NCBI RefSeq assembly: GCF_000807855.2
Contig: NZ_JRYR02000001.1
Span: 179,447-243,446 of the forward strand
DNA from: Flammeovirga pacifica
Lineage (GTDB): Bacteria; Bacteroidota; Bacteroidia; Cytophagales; Flammeovirgaceae
DNA: 64,000 bases
Reading direction: 5' to 3'
Position numbers and translations under genes: made by a program. Positions 9,481 to 17,790 of the stretch are shown here, one piece after another. How positions within the stretch are numbered: position 1 is the first letter of the stretch; each line of letters begins with the position of its first letter. The notes beneath the pieces are model-generated. The model searched no databases and had not been told where the DNA came from. It was given only the letters and a program-made list of their open reading frames with translations.

Positions 9481-11601
9481 TCATTTTGATAAATTAAAAT
9501 TATAGTTGATGTCTTTTACAGTGTTTGAGGAATAGTCACTTCCTCCTGTAAACCAAAAACTACAGATTGTTTTTGAGTAAACTTTGCGATAACCATGTTC
9601 TGAGGTGTGCTCAAAAGGTATATCGATATAGTTTAGATTTTTACTTAAAGCTGAAGAGGTATAAAAACCATTCTTTGATATGTTTTTTTTATCAAAAGAA
9701 ACTACGACACGTCCTCCTTTGTATAAAGCACCTTCCCATGCTTTTGTACGTTCATCAAGAAGATCCAACATTCCATCATGATCTTTGTCTCTTCTATAAC
9801 TTACCGTGGCTTCTTTTTTGACATCTTCAATCCAGAACTCAAACCCTTTAATTTCATTTTCTATGTGTTTATCCCAAAAAATACGCACTCCATTTTCATG
9901 TAAATTATAGGATAAAAATTGATTAGAACAGGTGCAGTCTGAAGTAGTATGAGCAGCTACAAAATTAAGATCGAACCCACCATTTTTCCCAGCAGGAGAG
10001 TTTAAGTCAGTTGCATCTACTATTTTAATCCATCTTGAAGATTTGCCTTTAAAATCATTCAACTTAGATAAATCAAATAAATTATTATTATTCACTGCAT
10101 ACCCAATTCCTTTTGAGTAATATTTATGTGCTTTATTTAAAGGGATCCAATGTCCGTTATCAATTAGTTCTCTTGTTAATGTCTCATCATGTGCATGTTT
10201 GCCTATCAGAATAAAAGCTTGTGCCTTTTCAAACCATCCATTTGATTGAGCGTCTTTTATATTTGAATATTCTCTTTTCAAATCCCAAGAGGTTTCCATA
10301 ATTTGGATCGTATTACTATGCGTTATTTCACTGTCGAATTTTAAGATAGCAACACCGCCCGATAGGTTAGTGAATTTTTGAGGCTTTTCAATACTTCCTC
10401 TAAAATCTATAATATCAATATTGTTGTTATTAAATCTGTCATCAATGCTTACATCATCTTCAGTAGGTTGGTAGTTGATAAGTTCGTGTTTTTCAATAGC
10501 TGGTTTGAAATATATAATACTTGCGTAATTGCTAGATTGATTTCTTAAATCAATCCAATCACCTCTAATTTCTCGTTGAGTAACTTCAGTGTATAATTCT
10601 GAATTAATATTACTTAGGTCATGTATTTGAGTAGAAGCGATGTCATTCCATTTTATTATTTTCTCAGAAGGTAATCCCTTATTAATAAAGAGGGTAGGAC
10701 TTGCTTTGAGATGACCTTTTAAATCCCATAAATACAGGTGGTTTTCTTCACTGTAAGAAGCTAAGATGTATTGATTGTCAATAAAAGTAGCACCTGATAG
10801 TGGGCTTAACTTATTTCTCTTTCTCAATTCAAAAGATTCTTCTGACAATAAGCGCACCTTTTGATATTGATGGTCCCAATCGATGTGAAGTTTTTCAACA
10901 TTATTATACTTCTGATTGAGTAGAAATATAGATTTTGTTTTTGGAATATATACTAGATTCCCACTAGTGAGTTTAGCTTGACTATTATCATTTTCTGAGA
11001 GTTCATATTGTGTTGCGTCTAACTCCTCTATCCCTTTTAACCAGATATTATCTTTTTGAACATCATTCTTTGCATTTCTAACTTTATAACATCCACTTTT
11101 CCCAGTTAGTATTAACTGACCTTCATGATTGACGTCTATTTGAGATACATGTTCATTGAATAGTATATTTTGATTCTTCTCTTGATCATTTAAAAAAAGA
11201 GGTACAGGTTGTACATTATAGGTGTTTTTAGAAATTGGGTTTTCTATATCAATGAAATAAATTTTCGATTCCTTTGGTACAAAAACAGTGAGATAGTTAT
11301 TTGATTTATCGATACAGATTTTAGCTCCATTCGAAAAATGAAATGTTTTATTATCCAATAGTAATTGAATAGATTCAAGTTGAATTTTATTCGCTAGCTT
11401 TTTGATATCAAAGTGAACAGCAAAAAGTTCACTCCTATCATTATACTCCCCTAAAAGAAAGATACGTTGATCAAAGGGCATTTTGAGGCCTTTAGGATCT
11501 TTATTAATAGGATTCATGAGGTTGGGTTCATCATGTTTTTCATTACATCCCAACATCAGTCCTACAATAATCAGAAATATTATTGCAGAGAATTTATTCA
11601 T
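9481..11601 (-). CDS. Large lipoprotein, island paralogue C, most diverged (706 aa)
   Basis: The SPII signal ends LMLGC (Cys19), followed by NEKHDEP. The family landmarks are present but worn: LKMPFDQRIFLLG, GAKICIDKSNNYLTVFV, SQIDVNHEGQLILTGKSGC, SGATFIDNQYILASY, WNDIASTQIHDLS and GFDLNFVAAHT. Several invariant blocks of the other three (GGDILFTQNS, RRNSANADIADY, HKxxLQLWTLDGE) are lost or degenerate. The C-terminal cap (about 555-706) with KGFEFWIEDVKKEATVSY, GGRVVVSF, GFYTSSALS, NYIDIPFEH and FWFTGGSDYS clearly matches the cap of paralogue B. The frame is intact, so the gene is not a pseudogene, but it evolved faster than its neighbours. Monocistronic. Confidence 0.78.
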   Translation of the reverse strand: MNKFSAIIFLIIVGLMLGCNEKHDEPNLMNPINKDPKGLKMPFDQRIFLLGEYNDRSELFAVHFDIKKLANKIQLESIQLLLDNKTFHFSNGAKICIDKSNNYLTVFVPKESKIYFIDIENPISKNTYNVQPVPLFLNDQEKNQNILFNEHVSQIDVNHEGQLILTGKSGCYKVRNAKNDVQKDNIWLKGIEELDATQYELSENDNSQAKLTSGNLVYIPKTKSIFLLNQKYNNVEKLHIDWDHQYQKVRLLSEESFELRKRNKLSPLSGATFIDNQYILASYSEENHLYLWDLKGHLKASPTLFINKGLPSEKIIKWNDIASTQIHDLSNINSELYTEVTQREIRGDWIDLRNQSSNYASIIYFKPAIEKHELINYQPTEDDVSIDDRFNNNNIDIIDFRGSIEKPQKFTNLSGGVAILKFDSEITHSNTIQIMETSWDLKREYSNIKDAQSNGWFEKAQAFILIGKHAHDETLTRELIDNGHWIPLNKAHKYYSKGIGYAVNNNNLFDLSKLNDFKGKSSRWIKIVDATDLNSPAGKNGGFDLNFVAAHTTSDCTCSNQFLSYNLHENGVRIFWDKHIENEIKGFEFWIEDVKKEATVSYRRDKDHDGMLDLLDERTKAWEGALYKGGRVVVSFDKKNISKNGFYTSSALSKNLNYIDIPFEHTSEHGYRKVYSKTICSFWFTGGSDYSSNTVKDINYNFNLSK

Positions 11602-11792
11602 GGTAAAGAAAAGAGAATGTAGGTTATTTATTTGAGTAAAGAGTAGCTTATAAATTTTTAAATTTAGTAGAGCTGTATTATAGTTTTTGAGTTGATGTTA
11701 AATTAGGGAGAAGTTGTTGAAAAACAATGAGATACACAGAATTTGTTTTGTTTTGGAAGGAAAATACCTAAAAAGGGGGATGGTAAATTTGA

Positions 11793-11824
11793 TTAAAAAA
11801 AAGGCTACCCCAAGAGGGTAGCCC
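11793..11824 (-). terminator. Intrinsic terminator of lipoprotein paralogue D
   Basis: The arms GGCTACCC and GGGTAGCC are followed by TTTTTTTAATC on the minus strand, about 26 bp past the stop of the 11850-13664 gene. Confidence 0.85.
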
Positions 11825-11849
11825 ATGAATCTGTTATTGTACAATTTTG

Positions 11850-13664
11850 TTATTCAAAAACAGATACGAAGTTGATGTCAAAGCCATCTGGTGTTTTAGA
11901 GTCAGTATCTTCAATCAAAATCCATTGAATTGTAGAACCTTCTAAATCACTTAAATGATATTCATTGTTGGCAATAGAAGCTTTACCCACTTCTGTCCAA
12001 GTTTCGTTTAATAATTTTTCGCTGAAATATCTAGCAGTATTATTTGTTAATACTTTCACTGTTGCTTTCTCAGGGTATGCCTTAAAAGCATCTTCGATTG
12101 TAGTGTAACCAGAAGATTTGTACCAAGAAGTTTCTACCACTTGAAGTGTAGTACTAGAAGTTACAGTAACAGGTTGTGGCAATCTAAAGATAGCGTAACC
12201 ACTGTTTCCACCTAGTGATACAAACTTGCTACCATTCTTGCTATAGTCTGCAATGTCAGCATTTGCTGAGTTTCTTCTAGATTCTTTTGATACATTATGG
12301 TTGTCATCTGATAAATCCAAAACGTCATACTGATCAGCACCCATACCAGGACGGTATAATTTTATTTCTGCATATTGATGACCGTCAAAGTCACCTCTAT
12401 ACCAATCTTCATAATATTCACCATCAATTTCTTTATTCGAAAGTTGATCATCATTTTCAGAGTTTACATCAAATGCTTGTGTTGATGCCATATCGCCCCA
12501 ATTGTGAAATAGAGTACCACCTTCACTTAATTCCATTAAAATATTAGAGGCGATGATCTCACCATCTAATGTTCTTAACTGTAAGTATTCACTTTTATGA
12601 TGTGATGTAAGTACCATGTTATCGCCAGTTAAAGCAGCACCTGTTACTTTACCTGCGTTTCTACCAATTTCACCATTTTTTGGTGTATTTAAACCACCGA
12701 AAACTTTACCAGCATTAAATGAAATTTGCTCGTTTTCGTAATCCCAATGTAAGTCTAAATAAATAGCAGTTCCACCTTTCCATTGTGAGAAAGATATTAA
12801 GCGTTGGCTTTCAAACCCATCAGTTTCTTTACTGTTTTGAGTGAAAAGAATATCTCCACCTTTGAATCTTACTTTCTTAGGATTAAATTTTTGATCTAAT
12901 TCGAAGTAATTTTCTTCACCATCTTCTGATGATTCAACACTAACACCTCCAGCAAAAGAGTAATGGATCGCATGTACCCAATTAGTTCCATATTTATCAG
13001 TATCAATATTATTTTTCTTTAGGTAATCTTCGTCTTGTTGTTCCCATATTTCAGACCAGATATCTTTTTTATAACCCACATTTCTTGGGTCTTGAATACC
13101 ATTGCCTCTGTCAGCTACAACTCTAAAGAAACCTGCTTTCCCAGCGATGAAAAGATAGCCATCTTGATCAATATCTACCTGAGTAATGCCGCCAATTTTT
13201 CTACCTTTACTATTTTTAAGGTTACTAATCAAATAGCTAGAAGGATTGCTTTTCACGGTTTCTATTGAAACTTTATTTGGGTTGTACGCCATTAAAGTTG
13301 CAGAACGAACTTCTCCAGTGTTTATCTCTACTAAAAATATTTTATTTTGTCTTGCAACCACAACTGTTAAGAAACGATTGTCTGGAGATACACACATATG
13401 TCCACCTTTAGGTAAGGCTTCTGATGTATTTAGCTTTGTAAGCTTAGCATTTCCAATTAGACCTTGGAAATCATATTCTACTTGGTAGATCGTAGAATTA
13501 TTACCTGCTGAGTTTAATATAAAGACCTTTTGATTAAAAGGCATTCTTTTGTTTGAATCTTCCACTTCCGCAGAAGATACTTTTAGATCTTCTATTTTGT
13601 TATGGCATGAAAAACAGCCTACAAGAAGAGTGAATAATACCGTTATGGTAGTTAGCTTGTTCAT
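11850..13664 (-). CDS. Large lipoprotein, island paralogue D, minimal core (604 aa)
   Basis: This is the shortest member and in effect defines the family core. The signal sequence has two candidate lipidation cysteines (Cys17 in LLVGC and Cys20 in CFSC), then HNKIEDL. The protein stops almost exactly after the shared DGFDINFVSVFE strand and has no C-terminal extension. Core motifs are all well kept: KRMPFNQKVFILN, GGHMCVSPDNRFLTVVV, GGITQVDIDQDGYLFIAGKAGF, GGDILFTQNSKETDGFESQR, TGAALTGDNMVLTSHH, HNWGDMASTQAFDVN, LYRPGMGADQYDVLDLS, RRNSANADIADYSKNG and LQVVETSWY. The last third is close to paralogue A, which points to recent duplication or gene conversion. The function is unknown. Confidence 0.8.
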   Translation of the reverse strand: MNKLTTITVLFTLLVGCFSCHNKIEDLKVSSAEVEDSNKRMPFNQKVFILNSAGNNSTIYQVEYDFQGLIGNAKLTKLNTSEALPKGGHMCVSPDNRFLTVVVARQNKIFLVEINTGEVRSATLMAYNPNKVSIETVKSNPSSYLISNLKNSKGRKIGGITQVDIDQDGYLFIAGKAGFFRVVADRGNGIQDPRNVGYKKDIWSEIWEQQDEDYLKKNNIDTDKYGTNWVHAIHYSFAGGVSVESSEDGEENYFELDQKFNPKKVRFKGGDILFTQNSKETDGFESQRLISFSQWKGGTAIYLDLHWDYENEQISFNAGKVFGGLNTPKNGEIGRNAGKVTGAALTGDNMVLTSHHKSEYLQLRTLDGEIIASNILMELSEGGTLFHNWGDMASTQAFDVNSENDDQLSNKEIDGEYYEDWYRGDFDGHQYAEIKLYRPGMGADQYDVLDLSDDNHNVSKESRRNSANADIADYSKNGSKFVSLGGNSGYAIFRLPQPVTVTSSTTLQVVETSWYKSSGYTTIEDAFKAYPEKATVKVLTNNTARYFSEKLLNETWTEVGKASIANNEYHLSDLEGSTIQWILIEDTDSKTPDGFDINFVSVFE

Positions 13665-13927
13665 AATAAGAAATAACTTTGAATAGTATTTAGTAAAGAA
13701 AAAAGTATTTGTGTTTTAACAATTTAAAAATTGGATATCCAATTTGGGGTAAAATTTATTTGTTAAATAATTTTCACAAAAGAACATTAGATTAATGTTA
13801 ATTACAAATATTTAATAAAATATCTATCAAAATTAAAGAATAGTTGATTGATATTGAATCATTTCATGGTTTTATATAAGAGATGTTTTTTTTGGTATAA
13901 AGTTTGAATTATGAGATATATAAACAT

Positions 13928-13957
13928 AAAAAAGCTATCCCAAATTGAGATAGCCTT
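13928..13957 (-). terminator. Orphan intrinsic terminator (minus strand)
   Basis: The arms AGGCTATCTC / GAGATAGC(CT) (imperfect, with AGGCTATC and GGATAGCTT) are followed by a T-run on the minus strand. No minus-strand gene lies upstream of it: the next gene to the right is on the plus strand. It is built like the terminators of the lipoprotein island. Confidence 0.65.
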
Positions 13958-13965
13958 TCATTTTT

Positions 13966-13987
13966 TGATAAACTAACTACTAATAAT
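13966..13987 (-). repeat. Short 3' element shared with lipoprotein paralogue C
   Basis: GATAAACTAACTACTAATAA here is identical to the segment at about 9440-9460 between the stop codon and terminator of paralogue C. A degenerate version (TACTACTATTAA) follows paralogue A. Position and order relative to the terminator are the same, suggesting the scar of a lost family member. Confidence 0.55.
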
Positions 13988-13998
13988 ATTTTTAAAAT

Positions 13999-14092
13999 AC
14001 CACATTTTTATAATGCGTATTATAACCATAATATGGGGGATTTGCGATAAGATCGGATTGTTTTGTGGTTATTAATTTATAAAATGTGGTAA
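13999..14092. repeat. 94-bp element with terminal inverted repeats (MITE-like or structured RNA)
   Basis: TACCACATTTTTATAA at the left end is matched by TTATAAAATGTGGTA at the right end with one unpaired T. Inside, TAACCATA and TGTGGTTA are also near-complementary. No ORF is contained. The arms and size suggest a miniature inverted-repeat element or a folded transcript. I could not see a convincing target-site duplication. The remaining sequence of the 13665-14296 gap shows no further gene. Confidence 0.45.
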
Positions 14093-14296
14093 AGAATTTT
14101 CTAAGGTAATTTTTAATATATAGCTAATATAATATATCATTAACCAATTTAAAAAATAATATAGAATTTTTTTTATGTGTACGTAGAAATATACCTAGAA
14201 TAGGAACTTTTTTATATGGGCTACTATGACTTTAATTTGATAAATGATCAATCATGTTTATTTTTAATATACCCAAAACTTAATTTACATTGTTAT

Positions 14297-15199
14297 ATGG
14301 TTACTAGATTATACATTCCATGGAAGATGCTGTTTAAAGATCTATGGTTTTCTATTTTACTAATTGTTATCTATTTACTGTTTTTATCTATCCTTGACGA
14401 TGAGCATCTTTTAAGTCAGTTAAGTTTACCATTAAGTATCATTACTGTGCCAGGTACTGCCATTTCCTTACTTCTTGCTTTTAGAACAAATTCTTCTTAC
14501 CAAAGATGGTGGGAGGCAAGAATGGTTTGGGGTGCTATTGTTAATGATTCAAGAAGTTGGGTAAGACAATTAGTAACCTATTTACCAAAAGACCCTGTAG
14601 CAAAAGAATTACTTATCGAAATGTCACTTAGACAATCAGCATGGTGTTATGCTTTAGCAAGGCATTTAAGAAAACAAGATCCCACAGCAGATGCCGGCCC
14701 ATTGTTAAAGAAAGATGAAATCTCAATGCTTCGTAAAAGTAAAAACGTGCCCAATGCTTTATTGTATTCTCAGGCTCATTTATTAAAGCATATGTTTAAA
14801 ATGGGTTATATCGATTCTTATCAGATGGTGCAATTGGATACTACCTTGTGTAAATTAACAGATGCAATGGGGAAGTGTGAGCGTATTAAAAATACAGTAT
14901 TTCCGAGTATGTATACATTATTATTAGAAATCTTGATTTACTGTTTCATCTTTTCTGTACCCTATGGATTGGTAGAAACAAATGGAGCTGTATTATTAAT
15001 AACATCTGTTACTCTTGCTCTTGCTTTTCTTATTATCGAAAGAATTGCAACGTATCTACAAGATCCTTTTGAAAACTCTTCTTCAGATACTCCAATGCTT
15101 ACATTATCTAGAACAATAGAAATTAATATTAAAGAAGAAATAAAGTATAAAGATTTACCTCAACCTTGGAAACCTGAAAGACCTTATGTTTTGATGTAG
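14297..15199 (+). CDS. Bestrophin-family anion channel
   Basis: This 300-residue membrane protein is of the bestrophin/UPF0187 (YneE) family, which forms pentameric anion or cation channels in the inner membrane. Family hallmarks are an N-terminal amphipathic stretch, a first TM segment (FSILLIVIYLLFLSIL), SLPLSIITVPGTAISLLLAFRTNSSYQRWWEAR (the AFRTN.SY.RWWEAR signature) and VWGAIVNDSRSWVRQ. Later come two TM segments near residues 210-260 and the DPFENSSSDTPM motif. The frame is open from an ATG at 14216, but the first 27 residues of that longer version do not look like a bestrophin. The ATG at 14297 (MVTRLYIPW) gives the usual length and start. Confidence 0.88.
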   Translation: MVTRLYIPWKMLFKDLWFSILLIVIYLLFLSILDDEHLLSQLSLPLSIITVPGTAISLLLAFRTNSSYQRWWEARMVWGAIVNDSRSWVRQLVTYLPKDPVAKELLIEMSLRQSAWCYALARHLRKQDPTADAGPLLKKDEISMLRKSKNVPNALLYSQAHLLKHMFKMGYIDSYQMVQLDTTLCKLTDAMGKCERIKNTVFPSMYTLLLEILIYCFIFSVPYGLVETNGAVLLITSVTLALAFLIIERIATYLQDPFENSSSDTPMLTLSRTIEINIKEEIKYKDLPQPWKPERPYVLM

Positions 15200-15216
15200 A
15201 GGTTTATTTCTTTTTA

Positions 15217-15224
15217 TATATTTG
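15217..15224 (+). promoter_or_regulatory. -7 box of the cysQ promoter
   Basis: TATATTTG matches the Bacteroidota TAnnTTTG -7 element exactly, 25 bp before the cysQ ATG. The nearest TTTG is 23 bp upstream, slightly too far for an ideal -33 box. Confidence 0.45.
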
Positions 15225-15248
15225 TATTAAAGACATAATCAAAAACAA

Positions 15249-16007
15249 ATGGACTTAGAAAAATTATCTCAAGATTGTATGCAAATTGCTATTGAAGCAG
15301 GACATGCAATAATGGAAATTTATAATCAAGAAGATTTAGGCGTAGAGATTAAAGAAGATAACTCTCCTTTAACTTTAGCTGATAAAGCATCACATGAAGT
15401 GATCATGAAAGGATTAACTGCCTTTGATTTTCCAATTTTATCTGAAGAGGGTACATCAATTGAATACTCGGAAAGAAAAGATTGGGATACATATTGGTGT
15501 GTAGATCCTTTAGATGGTACTAAAGAGTTTATCAATAGAAATGGAGAATTTACAGTGAACATCGCTCTAATAAAGGATAAAAAACCTGTAATGGGTGTTA
15601 TTTACGTTCCTGTTAAAGATATGATTTATATTGGTGTAGTTGGAGAAGGTGCTAAAAAAGGAGAAGCAGGGATTCTAGATCCTATAACAGTGCAGTGGAA
15701 AGAAGGAAACAGAGTAGCTGTACGCTCAAAATCTCACGCTAACCCTGCTGAGGAAGAAGTTATTTCACACTATGCAGCTACAGAAGCAATATCTGTAGGG
15801 TCTTCTTTAAAATTCTGTATGGTAGCAGAGGGTAAAGCAGATCTATATTACCGTCACGGACCAACAATGGAGTGGGATACAGCTGCTGGTCAAGCTGTTG
15901 TTGAAGCTGCAGGTGGAAAAGTGTATGTTGGAAGCACAGAAGAAGAAGAGTTTACTTACAATAAAGAAAATCTTCTAAACGGCAGTTTCTTAGTATTAGG
16001 GAAATAA
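15249..16007 (+). CDS. cysQ: 3'(2'),5'-bisphosphate nucleotidase CysQ
   Basis: This 252-residue inositol-monophosphatase-fold enzyme hydrolyses 3'-phosphoadenosine 5'-phosphate to AMP, clearing the by-product of sulfate activation in the cytosol. It contains the metal site PILSEEG (Glu), the family signature WCVDPLDGTKEFI with the Asp pair and NGEFTVNIALI, characteristic of CysQ. The second motif MEWDTAAGQAVVEAAGG lies near residues 206-222. Length is normal. The ATG is preceded by a good -7 promoter element and the gene is followed by a strong terminator, so it is monocistronic. Confidence 0.93.
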   Translation: MDLEKLSQDCMQIAIEAGHAIMEIYNQEDLGVEIKEDNSPLTLADKASHEVIMKGLTAFDFPILSEEGTSIEYSERKDWDTYWCVDPLDGTKEFINRNGEFTVNIALIKDKKPVMGVIYVPVKDMIYIGVVGEGAKKGEAGILDPITVQWKEGNRVAVRSKSHANPAEEEVISHYAATEAISVGSSLKFCMVAEGKADLYYRHGPTMEWDTAAGQAVVEAAGGKVYVGSTEEEEFTYNKENLLNGSFLVLGK

Positions 16008-16021
16008 GTTTACCAACATAT

Positions 16022-16060
16022 AAAAAAACCACTTTCAATTCTTTTGAAAGTGGTTTTTTT
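16022..16060. terminator. Bidirectional intrinsic terminator
   Basis: A perfect AAAAACCACTTTCAA / TTGAAAGTGGTTTTT hairpin lies between cysQ and the convergent barrel gene. Confidence 0.88.
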
Positions 16061-16102
16061 ATGAAAATATTTTTCTGCGATTTTCAATAGGGATGGTCGT
16101 TG

Positions 16103-17305
16103 TTAAAAGGCCTCCGTCATATTGAAATAAACCAAGTTTTGACCTGCTAATGGATCTCTACCAAAATCAACTCTAAAATTCATTCTAGGTTGTACTTCCA
16201 CTCTTAAACCTGCACCAAAGTTAGGAAGTATACCACCAGGATTCCATAAGTCTGGTCCAACCATTCCTACACCACCCCAAGCAGCAAAACCAAGCTTAGA
16301 AACTAACTTTGATTTAGAATTAAACATATGTCTATATTCAGCCATTGTAAAAGCAGAAGTCTTGTCTCTGTATTGCCCTAAATAGTATCCTCTTAAATCA
16401 AATGGAGATCCAATTAAAGACATATCAGTAAAAGGAACATCTCCATAAGAAGATCGAACTTTAGCAGTCCATGCTAATACTCTTCTTTTTCCTAAAAATG
16501 GTAACAATTTATACTGACGATATTCTGCACTCATGAATCCCCATTGGGTATCTGAACCTAACCATGTATCATAGTATCGAGCAGTTAAATCAAAATATAT
16601 CCCTTCCCATGCATTCGCTGGAATATCTCGGGTGTCATAAGAAACTTCAAAACCTAAACCTATATTAAAAAAGTCTGTTCCGTCGGGTTTTCCACCCTGT
16701 TCTATATAAGTTGGATCAATCGCCATTACTGGAGATATTTCACTAAGATTTCTATAAGTTACCTCAAAGGATGGGCCTAAGAAAAAATCGGAGTCACCTA
16801 GTCTAAATAGGACAGAACCAAAATTAACAATGGAGTTTTGAAAAAACTGAGTTGTAGTATCACTCCTTACTGTATTCTGATTTGTGTTGAAACCTACGCC
16901 GTAATAGTTGTCATAATTATTTCGATATTGTAATTGCCCAAAGTATCTGATCTTATCATTTTTAAAAAATAATTGTGGTTTAGCTATAACATTAAAACCA
17001 CCAGAAGATAGCCAAGCCAAAGAAATAGGAACAACAGAACGGTTTAAATTTGGATCAACTGTGTCTATTTTAAAAGTAAACAACATACTTACTCCGATAA
17101 GGAAACCGTAATCTGGAGTATATCCTGGTCCTCCTAAAATACTAAAACGTAAGTTTTTTCTTATTTTCTCTGGTTTCTCATTTTTCTCTGTTTCCTGAGT
17201 AGTAGAGTCTTGCTGAACATTAGTGTTTTGTGCGTATGTAAACTGCACACTAATAGTTAACAAGACAACTAAAAATAAAGTTTTTCTTATTTGATGAAGG
17301 CTCAT
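16103..17305 (-). CDS. BamA/TamA-family outer membrane protein (Omp85 barrel)
   Basis: This 400-residue protein has a signal peptide (about 1-25, ending TYAQ), a short charged linker and a 16-strand-type surface-antigen (Bac_surface_Ag) barrel without visible POTRA repeats. Landmarks are SILGGPGYTPDYGFLIGVS, GFEVSYDTRDIPANAWEGIYFD, SLIGSPFDLRGYYLGQYRDKT (with the conserved RGY loop motif), MAEYRHMF and the terminal VYFNMTEAF ending in Phe. Proteins of this size in Bacteroidota are annotated as BamA/TamA-family barrels of unknown substrate. A distant paralogue with the same end (IGEAF) lies at 24762-25832. Confidence 0.82.
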   Translation of the reverse strand: MSLHQIRKTLFLVVLLTISVQFTYAQNTNVQQDSTTQETEKNEKPEKIRKNLRFSILGGPGYTPDYGFLIGVSMLFTFKIDTVDPNLNRSVVPISLAWLSSGGFNVIAKPQLFFKNDKIRYFGQLQYRNNYDNYYGVGFNTNQNTVRSDTTTQFFQNSIVNFGSVLFRLGDSDFFLGPSFEVTYRNLSEISPVMAIDPTYIEQGGKPDGTDFFNIGLGFEVSYDTRDIPANAWEGIYFDLTARYYDTWLGSDTQWGFMSAEYRQYKLLPFLGKRRVLAWTAKVRSSYGDVPFTDMSLIGSPFDLRGYYLGQYRDKTSAFTMAEYRHMFNSKSKLVSKLGFAAWGGVGMVGPDLWNPGGILPNFGAGLRVEVQPRMNFRVDFGRDPLAGQNLVYFNMTEAF

Positions 17306-17410
17306 AAAAATGTAATTAACTTAAATTCATCCATTTTTTCTGTGATGAATAAACGAAATTAGTGAAAGAATTTTATTGATCTATCTTTTTCATTATTAAT
17401 TATCATAATA

Positions 17411-17489
17411 AAAAAAGGCCATCATATAATGATGGCCTTTTCTATTTCCTTTAATAACCCAAAAACTATTTCTTATTGCTGTTTTCGTT
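17411..17489 (-). repeat. Hairpin-bearing repeat, copy 1 (candidate small RNA or 3' element)
   Basis: A 42-bp segment (17448-17489) is identical to 17681-17722. It is followed on the minus strand by a GGCCATCAT...ATGATGGCC hairpin and T-run. Compared with copy 2, the second base pair of the stem differs on both arms (G-C versus T-A), so pairing is conserved through a compensatory change. No ORF is present. I could not identify a convincing promoter. Confidence 0.6.
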
Positions 17490-17645
17490 GATCAATTTGA
17501 AGAATTAATTTCACTTTTGCAACATTTATTGTAAAAAATACGTTTTATATTTTGATTTTTATCGTCGAAACCGGTTGCGATCAAAAATGTTTAATTTGAA
17601 TTTCAAAGATGATGATTATGGATCTGAAAGAAATAAGATAAAATA
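17490..17645. other. Spacer between the two hairpin repeats
   Basis: This AT-rich stretch is non-coding apart from one GC-richer patch around 17565-17580 (CGTCGAAACCGGTTGCG). No gene or clear promoter was recognised. Confidence 0.4.
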
Positions 17646-17722
17646 AAAAAGTCCATCATAAAATGATGGACTTTTCTTTTCCTTTAATAACCCAAAAACT
17701 ATTTCTTATTGCTGTTTTCGTT
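17646..17722 (-). repeat. Hairpin-bearing repeat, copy 2 (bioA 3' region)
   Basis: The same 42-bp core as copy 1 (17681-17722) is followed on the minus strand by a GTCCATCAT...ATGATGGAC hairpin and T-run. It lies about 70 bp past the bioA stop and is probably the terminator region of the biotin operon; copy 1 would then be a duplicate standing alone. Confidence 0.65.
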
Positions 17723-17790
17723 AACAATAAATGAAATAAAATTAACTTATCAAAGAAAAAATATAATTAATTACTGAATTGCTTCTTTTT

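Noticed and set aside
3566..13664. Lipoprotein island considered as a prophage tail-fibre or type IX secretion cargo cluster
   Set aside because: There are no phage genes, and none of the four proteins has a recognisable T9SS C-terminal sorting domain; all carry SPII signals.
14216..14296. N-terminal 27-codon extension of the bestrophin ORF
   Set aside because: The extension is not bestrophin-like, and the family start is matched by the ATG at 14297.
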